Below, one piece after another: positions 9,734 through 18,618 of a stretch of 64,000 bases of DNA (position 1 is its first letter; each line of letters opens with the position of its first letter). The notes beneath the pieces are model-generated. The model saw only the letters and a list, made by a program, of their open reading frames with translations. It was not told the DNA's origin and ran no database searches. Made by a program: the position numbers and the translations under genes. Origin of the DNA: Enterococcus mundtii (lineage in GTDB: Bacteria > Bacillota > Bacilli > Lactobacillales > Enterococcaceae); contig NZ_PUAP01000019.1 in assembly GCF_002947535.1 (NCBI RefSeq), positions 30,312 to 94,311 on the forward strand, in the 5' to 3' direction.

Positions 9734-10252
9734 ATGAGTGAAGCTGAGAAAAAACAACGAGAATTAGAGAAAAAAGCATTTAGTTTGAAAGTCTTGTATT
9801 TTAATCGCTATCTGATCATTCGCTACTTAACGGCTGGTTTCTTTTTTACCAATCTTTATTGGCTGGTTTCCTTACTCCTTGCGAATAGCAAGATGTTTTG
9901 GGTGCCATTAGGGCTATTATTCTTTCTTTTACCAGTCGTCGCAGAACAAGTGGCACTCTATCGTACACATAAAAATAATGCAACGGTTACTCGAAATTAT
10001 TTCCGCTTGCAAGCGGTAACCAATGTATTTCTCCTATTAGCAGTATTTTCACCAGGTTATTCTCAGTTGTTTCCTTTTATGGCGAATGGTTCAAATGGCC
10101 AAGCATTGATTCTGTTTGTGATTGCTAGTGGGCTACTGATCTGTCTGTTTTGTCAGCGACGCTTGAATAAAATCCATGCAAATACGGATCGTCACTATCA
10201 ACGAATCAAAGAGTATGAACGTGTAGTACATTTTGGAAAGGGGAGTAAATAG
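9734..10252 (+). CDS. Small membrane protein in the PTS operon, function unknown
   Basis: This 172-residue protein has a charged N terminus, about four hydrophobic segments (near residues 33-50, 53-72, 92-108 and 123-140) and a basic cytoplasmic tail. I recognise no enzymatic or transport motif. AGGGGGTGA lies well placed before the ATG. The stop codon directly abuts the EIIC start, so translation of the two is probably coupled. Position between EIIA and EIIC suggests an accessory role in assembling or regulating the permease, but that is inference from context only. Confidence 0.75.
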   Translation: MSEAEKKQRELEKKAFSLKVLYFNRYLIIRYLTAGFFFTNLYWLVSLLLANSKMFWVPLGLLFFLLPVVAEQVALYRTHKNNATVTRNYFRLQAVTNVFLLLAVFSPGYSQLFPFMANGSNGQALILFVIASGLLICLFCQRRLNKIHANTDRHYQRIKEYERVVHFGKGSK

Positions 10253-11608
10253 ATGTTTGATTTTCTACAGAAATATTTGATGGGACCGATGGGGAAAGTG
10301 GCACAATTCAAGATCGTACGCGCAGTAATGGCTGCTGGGATGGCGTCGATTCCCTTTACGATCGTAGGCTCGATGTTTTTAGTTTTGAATATTTTACCGT
10401 TACCATTTCCGTTTTTAGAAGGATTTTTCAATGCAACTTTCTTTAAAGTCAGCGACTTGTATATGATCGTCAACACAATGACGATGGGGATATTATCTGT
10501 TTATTTTGCTATTGTATTTGCTTATGAATTAACGTCGATCGAAAGAGATGAACAAGCACTGAACGTCAATCCATTAACTGGCGCGCTATTATCTGTTTTT
10601 GCTTTCTTCATGTGTATTCCAGAGTTGATCATTTCAGATGGAAAAATCAGCTTGATCTCTAGTATGACCGATGCAGAAACCGTCGTTAGTGGTGTACGTA
10701 TGGGCGCATTTGTCGAACGTCTAGGTACGTCAGGTATTTTTACCGCAATCATCATGTCTTACATTGCAGTTGAGTTGTATTGTATGTGTGTAAAACGTAA
10801 CTGGGTCATCAAGATGCCAGATGTTGTACCACCTGGGGTTTCACGTTCCTTTACCGCATTGATCCCGACGTTTGTGATTGCCTTTGTGGTGATGCTTGTC
10901 AACGGCACATTAGTTGCGTTAGGAACAGATATTTTCAAAATGATCGCGATTCCTTTTGGCTTCGTAACAGAATTGACGAATACGTGGATAGGGATCATGA
11001 TCATTTATTTCTTGATCCACGCGTTATGGATCGTAGGGATTCATGGGGCGAACATCATCACTTCTTTCTTGACACCAATCGTCTTAGCGAACATGGCAGC
11101 AAATGCTCAAGGTGCAAATTATCCTTTAGCCGGCGAATTTAATAACTCTTATGTAACAGTTGGTGGTTCTGGAGCGACACTAGGATTGATTATCTTTATT
11201 GCATTCATGGCAAAATCCGATCAGTTAAAAGTATTAGGAAAAGCTTCATTAGTACCAGGTATTTTTAATATCAATGAACCGATCATTTTCGGGATGCCAA
11301 TCGTTTATAATCCTTACTTGGCAGTACCGTTCTTCTTAGCACCAATGGCATCCGCATCATTAGCATACTTTGCCATCAAACTAGAAATCGTTCGACCGAT
11401 GTTAGCCCAAATGCCGTGGCCTTCACCAGTGGGGATCGGCGCATTTGTTGGTAGTGGAGGTGACTGGAAAGCCGCTGTTTTAGCCGTATTATGTGCCATC
11501 CTCGGCTTTATCATCTGGTTGCCATTCATCAAGTTTTATGACAATAAATTATTGACCGAAGAACAAGAAAAAGCCGCAGAACTAGCAAGAGAAGGTTCAT
11601 TGGCTTGA
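10253..11608 (+). CDS. PTS sugar transporter subunit IIC, cellobiose family
   Basis: This 451-residue integral membrane permease of the lactose/cellobiose family binds and translocates the sugar while IIB phosphorylates it. It has about ten hydrophobic segments and the family signatures HALWIVGIHGANI and GIFNINEPIIFGMPIVYNP. Length is normal for CelB-type proteins. The start follows GAAAGGGGAG and abuts the stop of the preceding membrane protein. No phospho-beta-glucosidase or other hydrolase accompanies the operon, so the phosphorylated sugar must be handled by an enzyme encoded elsewhere. Confidence 0.93.
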   Translation: MFDFLQKYLMGPMGKVAQFKIVRAVMAAGMASIPFTIVGSMFLVLNILPLPFPFLEGFFNATFFKVSDLYMIVNTMTMGILSVYFAIVFAYELTSIERDEQALNVNPLTGALLSVFAFFMCIPELIISDGKISLISSMTDAETVVSGVRMGAFVERLGTSGIFTAIIMSYIAVELYCMCVKRNWVIKMPDVVPPGVSRSFTALIPTFVIAFVVMLVNGTLVALGTDIFKMIAIPFGFVTELTNTWIGIMIIYFLIHALWIVGIHGANIITSFLTPIVLANMAANAQGANYPLAGEFNNSYVTVGGSGATLGLIIFIAFMAKSDQLKVLGKASLVPGIFNINEPIIFGMPIVYNPYLAVPFFLAPMASASLAYFAIKLEIVRPMLAQMPWPSPVGIGAFVGSGGDWKAAVLAVLCAILGFIIWLPFIKFYDNKLLTEEQEKAAELAREGSLA

Positions 11609-11620
11609 TTAGGTACTAAA

Positions 11621-11660
11621 AAAATCAGTGATCATCCATAGCGATGGTCACTGATTTTTT
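11621..11660 (+). terminator. Terminator of the PTS operon
   Basis: A 16-bp stem (AAAATCAGTGATCATC with 11643-11658, one wobble) encloses a 6-nt loop and ends in a T run just after the EIIC gene. Confidence 0.92.
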
Positions 11661-12427
11661 GTTATGTGTTATGGAAACTAAGAGACAATAAAGGAGTACC
11701 TCTCTTGGTCAAAGGAAAATAAGTCATATAAGAAGAATACAATGAATGAAGTATGAATCGATTTACTTGGCATGAAAGTGAATGAAGAGTAGCCTAGGCA
11801 CGACCAATCTCGAGTGGAAATCATCAAGAAAAGCGCCAATCATTTTAGTTCGCTTGTTCGCTTTCAAGTAACAAGTGGACATGAGCAGAACTAACCATAA
11901 AGGAAATCAAATAAAGCTGAGAATCAACCGTTGTTTCGTCCAACGTTGACGCTCAGCTTTTTTTATTTTGTTGAATGTTACACCAACAGATGACAGTACC
12001 TTGTTTTCTTGGCAACTTTTTTTAGTAAGAATGGGTGTACTAAGAGCCATGTTTTAATAACAAGAAAAAGTATAAGCGAGGGGAATCCCTTACCTGGCTT
12101 ATTCCGCAGTGGTACGGGCTATTATAACTTTATATTTAAAATGTTTAATTATAATTTTTTCTAAAATTTATTGACAAAAGACACGTTTTACATACTGGAG
12201 TGCAAAAGTTGATTTAACCATTCAGAATCAAACATGTTAAATTATCCTTATTCTAAGCAATAAATAATGGATATTCTTTTTGTCTTTTGAGTTGAAACGT
12301 GGCGCACATTAAAAGTAGCTAAATGATTTCACTGATCGATGGATATGCAGAATATTTTTTTATTTAGACAAGAAAGGATGTGTCTCAACAATCGCTTTGC
12401 TTCACATAAAGAAAAAAGGAGTTAACT
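11661..12427. other. Long gene-free interval holding an isolated hairpin
   Basis: I see no supported coding sequence on either strand. The interval contains a terminator-like hairpin (11913-11965) and then a very AT-rich stretch that must carry the promoter of the next surface gene. A TTGACA at 12171-12176 is a possible -35, but no good -10 is spaced from it. Confidence 0.5.
11913..11965 (+). terminator. Orphan terminator-like hairpin
   Basis: AAAGCTGAG at 11913-11921 pairs with CTCAGCTTT. Inside it, TCAAC/GTTGA and GTTG/CAAC extend the stem around a 7-nt loop, and a run of seven T follows. It lies 250 bases beyond the PTS operon terminator with no gene in between. It may end a small RNA or an old, lost gene. 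Confidence 0.7.
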
Positions 12428-15400
12428 ATGAATAAAAAAGTGAGTAAAAAAGTAACCGGCTTGTTGTTGGTGAGTCAGTTGACATTGTCGATGATGCCAG
12501 TCACTGCATTAGCCACAGAAGAAAATGAACCTGTTTCACCAGAAGTGGCAGAATTGCTTCGCTTGGATGATTTATTGTCTGATTTACAATCTGCTGAAAT
12601 CATTGATGCAGGGGAAACGGAACAACCAGAGAGCGAGATAGAGGATCAACCTACTTTAGAAAGTGAAGAGTCACAAGGAGATGGAGATATCGTCGAACCT
12701 ATAGAAGACGAGGAAGAGGCGCCAGAAGAGATTCAAGAAAGCGAGCCAGAATCTTCTGTTGATCACCCAATGGAAAATGATACAGAGTCTGAAGAACCGG
12801 AAGCAGCTGAAGCTCATTTAGCAAGAAATGCAGTCCAAGTATCTACTAATGCTCAATTAAGGACGGCGTTAGCAAATGCAAATGTTACTCAAATCAATCT
12901 AGTGAATTCTATCACTATGTCTAGTAGTGTGACATGGACTGGAACGACGAAAACGATTGAAGGAAATGGTCATACCTTGACCTTTGCAAACAATGTTCGT
13001 TTGTATGGAAATACCGTGAATCAAGGGTTAAGTTTTAGCAACGTACGAATCGTTTCTCGCGCGACGAATACGATCTATCAAAATCGAACGTCGAGCGTTT
13101 CATTCACGAATGTGACACACGAGAATAGTCACGCAACGGGGCGATTAGTCTATTTAGATGAACCGAATTCCTCGGTTAATTTTTTAGGCGACAACCAAAT
13201 CAATGCAGGTTCACTTGTATGGGCAGATTCAAACAGCCGAGTGAATATCGATAGTGGCGCATCTGTCCGAGTAAATAACAATGGAACGGCACGTGCCATC
13301 TATCTTTCTAGTGGTGGACAAATCCATTTAGGTGCAAATAGCTTGCTCGATGTTACACAAAGTAGCACGGTAAACACAGTGAAAGCAGTGAAGATTGAAG
13401 GAAGTAGTTCGAGGGTAGATATTGCTTCGGGCGCAACTTTTAAAATCACTAGTGCGCCAAATACACAAAAAACACAAGAGGCATTAGGACTAAGAGGCAC
13501 ATTGCATGTTTCGTCTGGCGGAACGTTGGACGTGGTTGGCAGAAGTACTTTTTCGACCGTGAATGTGGGGCAACCGAGCACTTTCCAAGAGGGTTCAAAT
13601 GTGCGCATCCAAAACAATCATAGAAATGGAACGGCGATCGGCTCTTATCCAGGTACAACGAATTACGCTATCCATTCTTCTAGAGGAATACAAACTTGGG
13701 CAAGAGGAGCGAACTTTTCTGGTGATCCTACCTTTAATTATCAGGAATTCAACCAAGGCTCATTTTCATTGAACAGCTACCTCATTAAACAAGTGACTTC
13801 TCATATTCAATCAAATGATGCGAGGTTCAATGCGACATTCAATAGTGGAAGAATTGGGAAGATCGTGACTGGAAACTTTGTGGCTGGGGCAACGATCCAG
13901 CAAACGACGATTGATGAAGTAACTACAAATTCTACTCAGATCACTGGGCAAGCAGAACCAAATGCTGTTTTAACTGTCACTATCGATGGGCAAGCGACGT
14001 TGACTGGTCGAGTAGCAAGTGATGGCACATACCAGGTGACGATACCTGACAATGTCACGTTAGCGGTTGGCACTAAAGTCAGCGTGACAGCAACGATCAA
14101 TGGTCTTACTTCGGTTGCAGAAACGATCGTGGAAGAGAGTGAAAAAGCTACACTTGCAGAAACAACGATCTCTGACGTGAATACAGACTCAACAAGCGTT
14201 ACGGGTACAGCAGAACCAAATGCAGAGATCGTGATCAAAGCGGGAGAGTACACTTTAGCTACTGGACGTGTAGGTAGTGACGGGATTTATGCGTTGACGA
14301 TCGATAAGCAGCAAGCAGGAACAATCATCACAGCACAAGCAACCTTAAATGGTGTTTCTTCAAATATCGCCGAAACGCTGGTGGTCAGGGCAACAATTGC
14401 ACCCACTGTACTGAATGAAGTAACAACGGCTTCAACAAGTGTAAGTGGTACAGCAGAACCAAATGCTGAAATTGAAATCGAAATCGATGGCTATGCAACG
14501 AAGCGAGGGACAGTCGATCACGAGGGGAATTTTGAAGTAGAGAAAGATCCACAACCTAAAGGAACAATTATTTTGGCTCAAGCAAGTATCGATGACCTTA
14601 CGTCGAATATTGCTTCCACGGTGGTTGTTACTGATCCATCACAGAGGACAGGAACGATCACGCCAGATAAATACAATATTTCCGCTGGATCTCCATTCTT
14701 AACAGGTGTTTACACAGGATATGCAGTTTCTGCGCGTGTTTACATCAATGGTTCATCGATTCGTGGAGGCTCATTTGATCAAGGAAAATTTGAATTTTTT
14801 GTCGGCAATCGAATTCAATCCAGAGACGATGTAGTAGAAATCGAAGCGTTGGATCAAAATGGACGCGTACTGGATCGCCAGACAGTTGAATTAGAAAAGG
14901 ATCTGGCTGGAACGATCACTCCTGAACCATATCGTGTAGGAGAAGTAGCGATTACTGGACGGTTTACTGGGGATGTGAATCTTGCTCGTCTTGTCATCAA
15001 TGGTACAGCGACGAATGCTTGGGGAGGAACGTTCAATCCGGATGGAACATTCTCTTTCTATGTAGGGAATCTTAGCATCAAAGCAGAGGATAAAGTAGAG
15101 ATCCAAGCGTTGAATCGTCAAATCAGCGGCAGCAGTGAAGCGATTCAAGTATTGGGTGTGAAAGAAGTACCCGTAATCGAGCAATTGAAAGGGACTCTTA
15201 CACCAAATAGATATCGTCCTACGGAAACTACGATCACTGGGACTTTTACTGGGGATATCAACTTTGCTAAGCTCTTGATCGATGGACAATCTGTAGGGAA
15301 CTGGGGAGGAACGTTCAACAAAGATACTGGCACGTTCGAATTTTTTGTTCACACTCGCTTTAGAGAGCAAGTTAGAGACGCGTCAACAGTGGAGATCCAA

Positions 15401-16042
15401 ACGTTCCACAGAGAGACGGCAAATGGACAAACGATCGATCATCGTCTTGTGCGTCAACCAGTCGAGGTGGTCAGAGGAGAAGGAACGATTTCACCAGAAC
15501 CTTTCAAAGTAACAGAAAATCTAATTACTGGGTCATTTACTGGGGATATCAATCTGGCTAATTTGATTATCGACGGACAGTCCGTTTCATGGGGAGGTAC
15601 CTTCAATACATCTACAAACACCTTCACGTACTTTGTTAATCAAACGGTTCGCCATATGATACGTGATGCTGAAAAAGTAGAGTTGGTTGGTTATCAACGG
15701 ACAATCATCAATGGCCGTCCAGTTGAATCTGAATTAGACCGTAGTGTGGTGGCGATCAATCGAGAATTTACTGGGACCATCACTCCTGATGACTACAGAT
15801 TGGGAAGTCGTGTCGTAACAGGAACTTATACAGGGGAAGACATCAATTTTGGGCGTCTGGATATCGATGGCCTAACTCTTTGGGTCAGTGCATTTGCTGA
15901 TGGTAAATTTACTGCTTACTTGAATGCGACTCAGGCAAACAGTATCACCAAAGAAAGCAAAATGACGATTTACGGGGTCCATCGTTTCCGAAATCAAAGT
16001 ACAGAAATCATTACGGAAGCAAATGTAACGATCACAGAATAA
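12428..16042 (+). CDS. Large secreted protein with beta-solenoid-like region and Ig-like repeats
   Basis: This 1204-residue exported protein starts at an ATG behind AAAGGAG. The signal peptide ends ALA at residue 29. Residues ~30-135 are an acidic Glu/Pro/Ser-rich stalk. Residues ~137-450 read like a right-handed beta-helix: short repeats of alternating hydrophobic and Asn/Ser/Thr residues, as in pectate-lyase-like adhesins. Three Ig-like modules of the TSVTGTAEPNAEI kind occupy ~488-735. Five C-terminal modules begin near 741, 828, 920, 1017 and 1115, each starting GT(I/L)(T/S)P and containing a TG-(Y/F)TG motif. There is no LPXTG or other recognised anchor. A surface, adhesive or glycan-binding role is likely; any enzyme activity is unproven. 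The gene lies directly upstream of the polysaccharide operon. Confidence 0.85.
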   Translation: MNKKVSKKVTGLLLVSQLTLSMMPVTALATEENEPVSPEVAELLRLDDLLSDLQSAEIIDAGETEQPESEIEDQPTLESEESQGDGDIVEPIEDEEEAPEEIQESEPESSVDHPMENDTESEEPEAAEAHLARNAVQVSTNAQLRTALANANVTQINLVNSITMSSSVTWTGTTKTIEGNGHTLTFANNVRLYGNTVNQGLSFSNVRIVSRATNTIYQNRTSSVSFTNVTHENSHATGRLVYLDEPNSSVNFLGDNQINAGSLVWADSNSRVNIDSGASVRVNNNGTARAIYLSSGGQIHLGANSLLDVTQSSTVNTVKAVKIEGSSSRVDIASGATFKITSAPNTQKTQEALGLRGTLHVSSGGTLDVVGRSTFSTVNVGQPSTFQEGSNVRIQNNHRNGTAIGSYPGTTNYAIHSSRGIQTWARGANFSGDPTFNYQEFNQGSFSLNSYLIKQVTSHIQSNDARFNATFNSGRIGKIVTGNFVAGATIQQTTIDEVTTNSTQITGQAEPNAVLTVTIDGQATLTGRVASDGTYQVTIPDNVTLAVGTKVSVTATINGLTSVAETIVEESEKATLAETTISDVNTDSTSVTGTAEPNAEIVIKAGEYTLATGRVGSDGIYALTIDKQQAGTIITAQATLNGVSSNIAETLVVRATIAPTVLNEVTTASTSVSGTAEPNAEIEIEIDGYATKRGTVDHEGNFEVEKDPQPKGTIILAQASIDDLTSNIASTVVVTDPSQRTGTITPDKYNISAGSPFLTGVYTGYAVSARVYINGSSIRGGSFDQGKFEFFVGNRIQSRDDVVEIEALDQNGRVLDRQTVELEKDLAGTITPEPYRVGEVAITGRFTGDVNLARLVINGTATNAWGGTFNPDGTFSFYVGNLSIKAEDKVEIQALNRQISGSSEAIQVLGVKEVPVIEQLKGTLTPNRYRPTETTITGTFTGDINFAKLLIDGQSVGNWGGTFNKDTGTFEFFVHTRFREQVRDASTVEIQTFHRETANGQTIDHRLVRQPVEVVRGEGTISPEPFKVTENLITGSFTGDINLANLIIDGQSVSWGGTFNTSTNTFTYFVNQTVRHMIRDAEKVELVGYQRTIINGRPVESELDRSVVAINREFTGTITPDDYRLGSRVVTGTYTGEDINFGRLDIDGLTLWVSAFADGKFTAYLNATQANSITKESKMTIYGVHRFRNQSTEIITEANVTITE

Positions 16043-16063
16043 TATTCGATTCTTGAAAGAATG

Positions 16064-16102
16064 AAGGGGACCTTGTGTTTCGATCCATGCAAGGGTCCCT
16101 TT
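16064..16102 (+). terminator. Probable terminator between surface gene and polysaccharide operon
   Basis: AAGGGGACCTTG pairs with 16090-16101 (12 positions, one mismatch, one wobble). The T run is short, so it may be leaky. Only ~25 bases separate it from the next gene, with no clear promoter in between, so read-through could supply the operon. Confidence 0.6.
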
Positions 16103-16125
16103 ATGTATAGAAAGAGAGAGATGAA

Positions 16126-16593
16126 ATGAAAGTCAAGCTACTTAGTTTATTCATGATGCTATTGTTTGTTGCAGGCTGTTCGAATGAAGGGAATACGAAG
16201 ACAGATGCTACAGCGACTAGTGAATCAGCGGAACAATTAGCGCAACAACCTCAATCAATTATTGGTGGGTTGAAAATCAGTATCGATAAGCAAGAAATCA
16301 ACCAGAAAAAAACAGAAGATGGCGAACGTGTTTTGCACACCTTTACGATCACTGGCGAAAATATGGGTTCGGTCCCTACAGGATTAGGTTCGATCGATTT
16401 TCTTTTAGAAACAGATACAGGCGACCAGATCGAGTTGGATCATACAATGGCAATGTTTGGCGACGAGATTACGGTTGGTGAAACCCTCACTGGCAATGTT
16501 TCGTTTGAACTAGAAGAAGGACAAGAGGCAAGAAAGCTGATCTATCATACCGGTGAGGAACAACTAGCAGAATGGGAAGTTAACAGCAAATGA
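16126..16593 (+). CDS. Predicted lipoprotein with DUF4352-like Ig fold
   Basis: This 155-residue protein has a lipoprotein signal peptide whose lipobox (VAGC) puts the lipidated cysteine at residue 19. A Thr/Ser/Gln linker follows. Residues ~48-155 resemble the DUF4352-type beta-sandwich of small Gram-positive lipoproteins (FTITGENMGSVPTG then alternating strands). The stop overlaps the start of the sugar-nucleotide dehydrogenase as ATGA, so translation is coupled. It would sit on the outer face of the membrane. A role in export or attachment of the polysaccharide is guessed only from this coupling. Confidence 0.8.
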   Translation: MKVKLLSLFMMLLFVAGCSNEGNTKTDATATSESAEQLAQQPQSIIGGLKISIDKQEINQKKTEDGERVLHTFTITGENMGSVPTGLGSIDFLLETDTGDQIELDHTMAMFGDEITVGETLTGNVSFELEEGQEARKLIYHTGEEQLAEWEVNSK

Positions 16594-17843
16594 AGATAAA
16601 CGTTATTGGTTTAGGCTATATTGGCCTCCCTACAGCCATCACCTTTGCTTACCATGGGGTAGAGGTTATTGGAGTAGATATTTCTGAAGCAGTGATCCGA
16701 TCCTTACAACTAGGGCAAGCACCTATTGAAGAACCAGAGATTGAGACTTATCTAGGAAAGGCATTAGAACAGCAGAAATTCAAGGCACAATCAGTACCAG
16801 AAAAAGCGGATGTCTTTATTATTGCCGTTCCTACACCAAATAAAGCGGATGAGCACGGTAGCTGTGATCTGACTTATGTGAAAGCCGCAATGCACGCGAT
16901 TTTACCCTATGTAGAAAAAGGCAATACAGTCATCGTCGAATCAACGATCCAACCACGCACGATGGAAGATGTAGTCGCTCCATTTTTTGAAGCGGAGGGG
17001 TATGTTATTGGGCAAGATCTTTACTTGCTTCATTGTCCTGAACGTGTACTACCAGGCAGGATTTTTGAAGAATTGATTAGGAATAATCGGATCATTGGCG
17101 GAATGACTGCCGCATGTATCGAACAAGGAAAGAAAGTCTATCAGACATTTGTACAAGGAGAGATGTTAGCAACTTCCACGGGAATCGCGGAGTTGTCAAA
17201 ACTGATGGAAAATACGTACCGTGATTTGAATATTGCTTTAGCCAATGAATTAGTACAAATAGGGGATCGCTTAAATATTGATGCTCTACAAGTCATTGAA
17301 TTAGCCAATCAACACCCACGCGTGAACATCCATCAACCGGGACCGGGTGTCGGAGGACATTGTTTGGCTGTTGATCCTTATTTTGTTGTTGCCTCGGCAC
17401 CAGAAGAAGCAAAAATGATCCAGTTAGGACGCCAGATCAACACCAATATGCCTAGGTTTATTATTAAAAAAATAGAAGAAATCCTTCTTCAGTATCAAGG
17501 CTCTAAAATCGCTATCTTAGGTCTTGCTTATAAAGGAAACATTGATGACGCAAGAGAAAGTCCGGCAATCGAGATTGTTGCAAGATTAAAACAGTCTCCC
17601 AATTATCAAGTAGTGACGTTCGATCCATATGTTCCAACAGCGGACGTCTCTCAGTTAGAGGAAGCTCTTTCAGGCAGTGATCTAGCAGTGATTCTCTGTG
17701 ACCATGATGTGCTCAAAGAAATTCCGGAAGCAAGTATAAAGAAAATGAAGCAAAAGGTTGTTTTTGATACAAAAAATATTTTGACGAATAAAGCGAGTTT
17801 CGAAAAGGCCTATTCTCTTGGAAATCTATCAGTAGAAAAGTAA
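16590..17843 (+). CDS. wecC: Nucleotide-sugar dehydrogenase, UDP-ManNAc dehydrogenase type (WecC-like)
   Basis: This 417-residue cytoplasmic enzyme should oxidise UDP-N-acetyl-D-mannosamine to UDP-N-acetyl-D-mannosaminuronic acid using two NAD+. The NAD-binding motif GLGYIGLP is at the N terminus and the catalytic cysteine is C258 in GVGGHCLAVDP. The segments HCPERVLPGR and ELANQHPRVNIHQPGPG match WecC more closely than UDP-glucose dehydrogenases. A UDP-GlcNAc 2-epimerase in the same operon would make its substrate, which supports the assignment. The start overlaps the lipoprotein stop by four bases. A related hexosamine dehydrogenase remains possible. Confidence 0.87.
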   Translation: MKINVIGLGYIGLPTAITFAYHGVEVIGVDISEAVIRSLQLGQAPIEEPEIETYLGKALEQQKFKAQSVPEKADVFIIAVPTPNKADEHGSCDLTYVKAAMHAILPYVEKGNTVIVESTIQPRTMEDVVAPFFEAEGYVIGQDLYLLHCPERVLPGRIFEELIRNNRIIGGMTAACIEQGKKVYQTFVQGEMLATSTGIAELSKLMENTYRDLNIALANELVQIGDRLNIDALQVIELANQHPRVNIHQPGPGVGGHCLAVDPYFVVASAPEEAKMIQLGRQINTNMPRFIIKKIEEILLQYQGSKIAILGLAYKGNIDDARESPAIEIVARLKQSPNYQVVTFDPYVPTADVSQLEEALSGSDLAVILCDHDVLKEIPEASIKKMKQKVVFDTKNILTNKASFEKAYSLGNLSVEK

Positions 17844-17880
17844 TTTGTTTCGTCAAATTTTATGATATTGAAAGGGAAAA

Positions 17881-18618
17881 ATGATGAGAAAAGAGATAAA
17901 TATCAAGAAACTAAAGCAAGTCATTCAGCAAAAAAAAGGCTGGATCTTTATGATCATTAGTCTTCCCTTACTAAGCATGTTTGTCTATCTCCACTTGTTT
18001 GCTGAGCCAATCTATCAAAAAAGCGCACAGTTGTTGATCAGCCAATCGGATCATTCATCTGGACAACGGTTAGAAACACAGATGATCCAAGCAGATCTGC
18101 AACTTGTCAATACGTACAGTGCGATCATCATGAGTCCCAGAATTTTAAATGGGGTAAGTAAAGCGTTGAACGAGGACTATAGCATTTTAGAATTAAGCGA
18201 ACGTTTGAGTGTCTCCAATGCAACAAACTCACAAATTATTGAAATCAATGCTTTTCATAAAAGTCCGAAAGTCGCTGCAAGGATAGCAAATACGACGGCG
18301 AAGATTTTTAGTGAGGAGATTCCAAGTATTATGAATATCGATAATGTGACGATTTTAGCAGAAGACGAGGTTTTACCAAACGAAAGACCAGCTCGTCCAC
18401 ATCGTTTGCTTCTGTTTGTTTTGACCATTTTTCTAAGCTTGTTACTGGCATTGACTTTTGTTTTTATCTTGCTTGCATTTGAAAGAAGTTTCGCTTCGTC
18501 GACAGAAATTGAAGAAGTCTTGAATCTACCAATCCTTGGCGAAGTGAGTAAAGAAAAACGAGTTCCCACGTTTAAGCCGGATTCCCCAAGAAATACGAGA
18601 CGGAGGGCGCGTGTGTGA
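17881..18618 (+). CDS. Polysaccharide co-polymerase / chain-length regulator (CpsC/Wzz family)
   Basis: This 245-residue membrane protein has the Wzz topology: a first membrane segment near residues 22-41, an extracytoplasmic middle with a predicted helical region, and a second segment near 178-202 followed by a short cytoplasmic tail. In Gram-positive systems such a protein sets chain length and activates the partner tyrosine kinase. The partner is encoded immediately downstream with overlapping stop and start codons. Two ATGs in a row occur at the start; the first is used here. Length is typical of CpsC/CapA proteins. Confidence 0.88.
   Translation: MMRKEINIKKLKQVIQQKKGWIFMIISLPLLSMFVYLHLFAEPIYQKSAQLLISQSDHSSGQRLETQMIQADLQLVNTYSAIIMSPRILNGVSKALNEDYSILELSERLSVSNATNSQIIEINAFHKSPKVAARIANTTAKIFSEEIPSIMNIDNVTILAEDEVLPNERPARPHRLLLFVLTIFLSLLLALTFVFILLAFERSFASSTEIEEVLNLPILGEVSKEKRVPTFKPDSPRNTRRRARV

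Noticed and set aside
12171..12199. TTGACA followed by TACATACT as promoter of the solenoid-type surface gene
   Set aside because: The best -10 matches lie 12-14 bases away, too close for a normal promoter.
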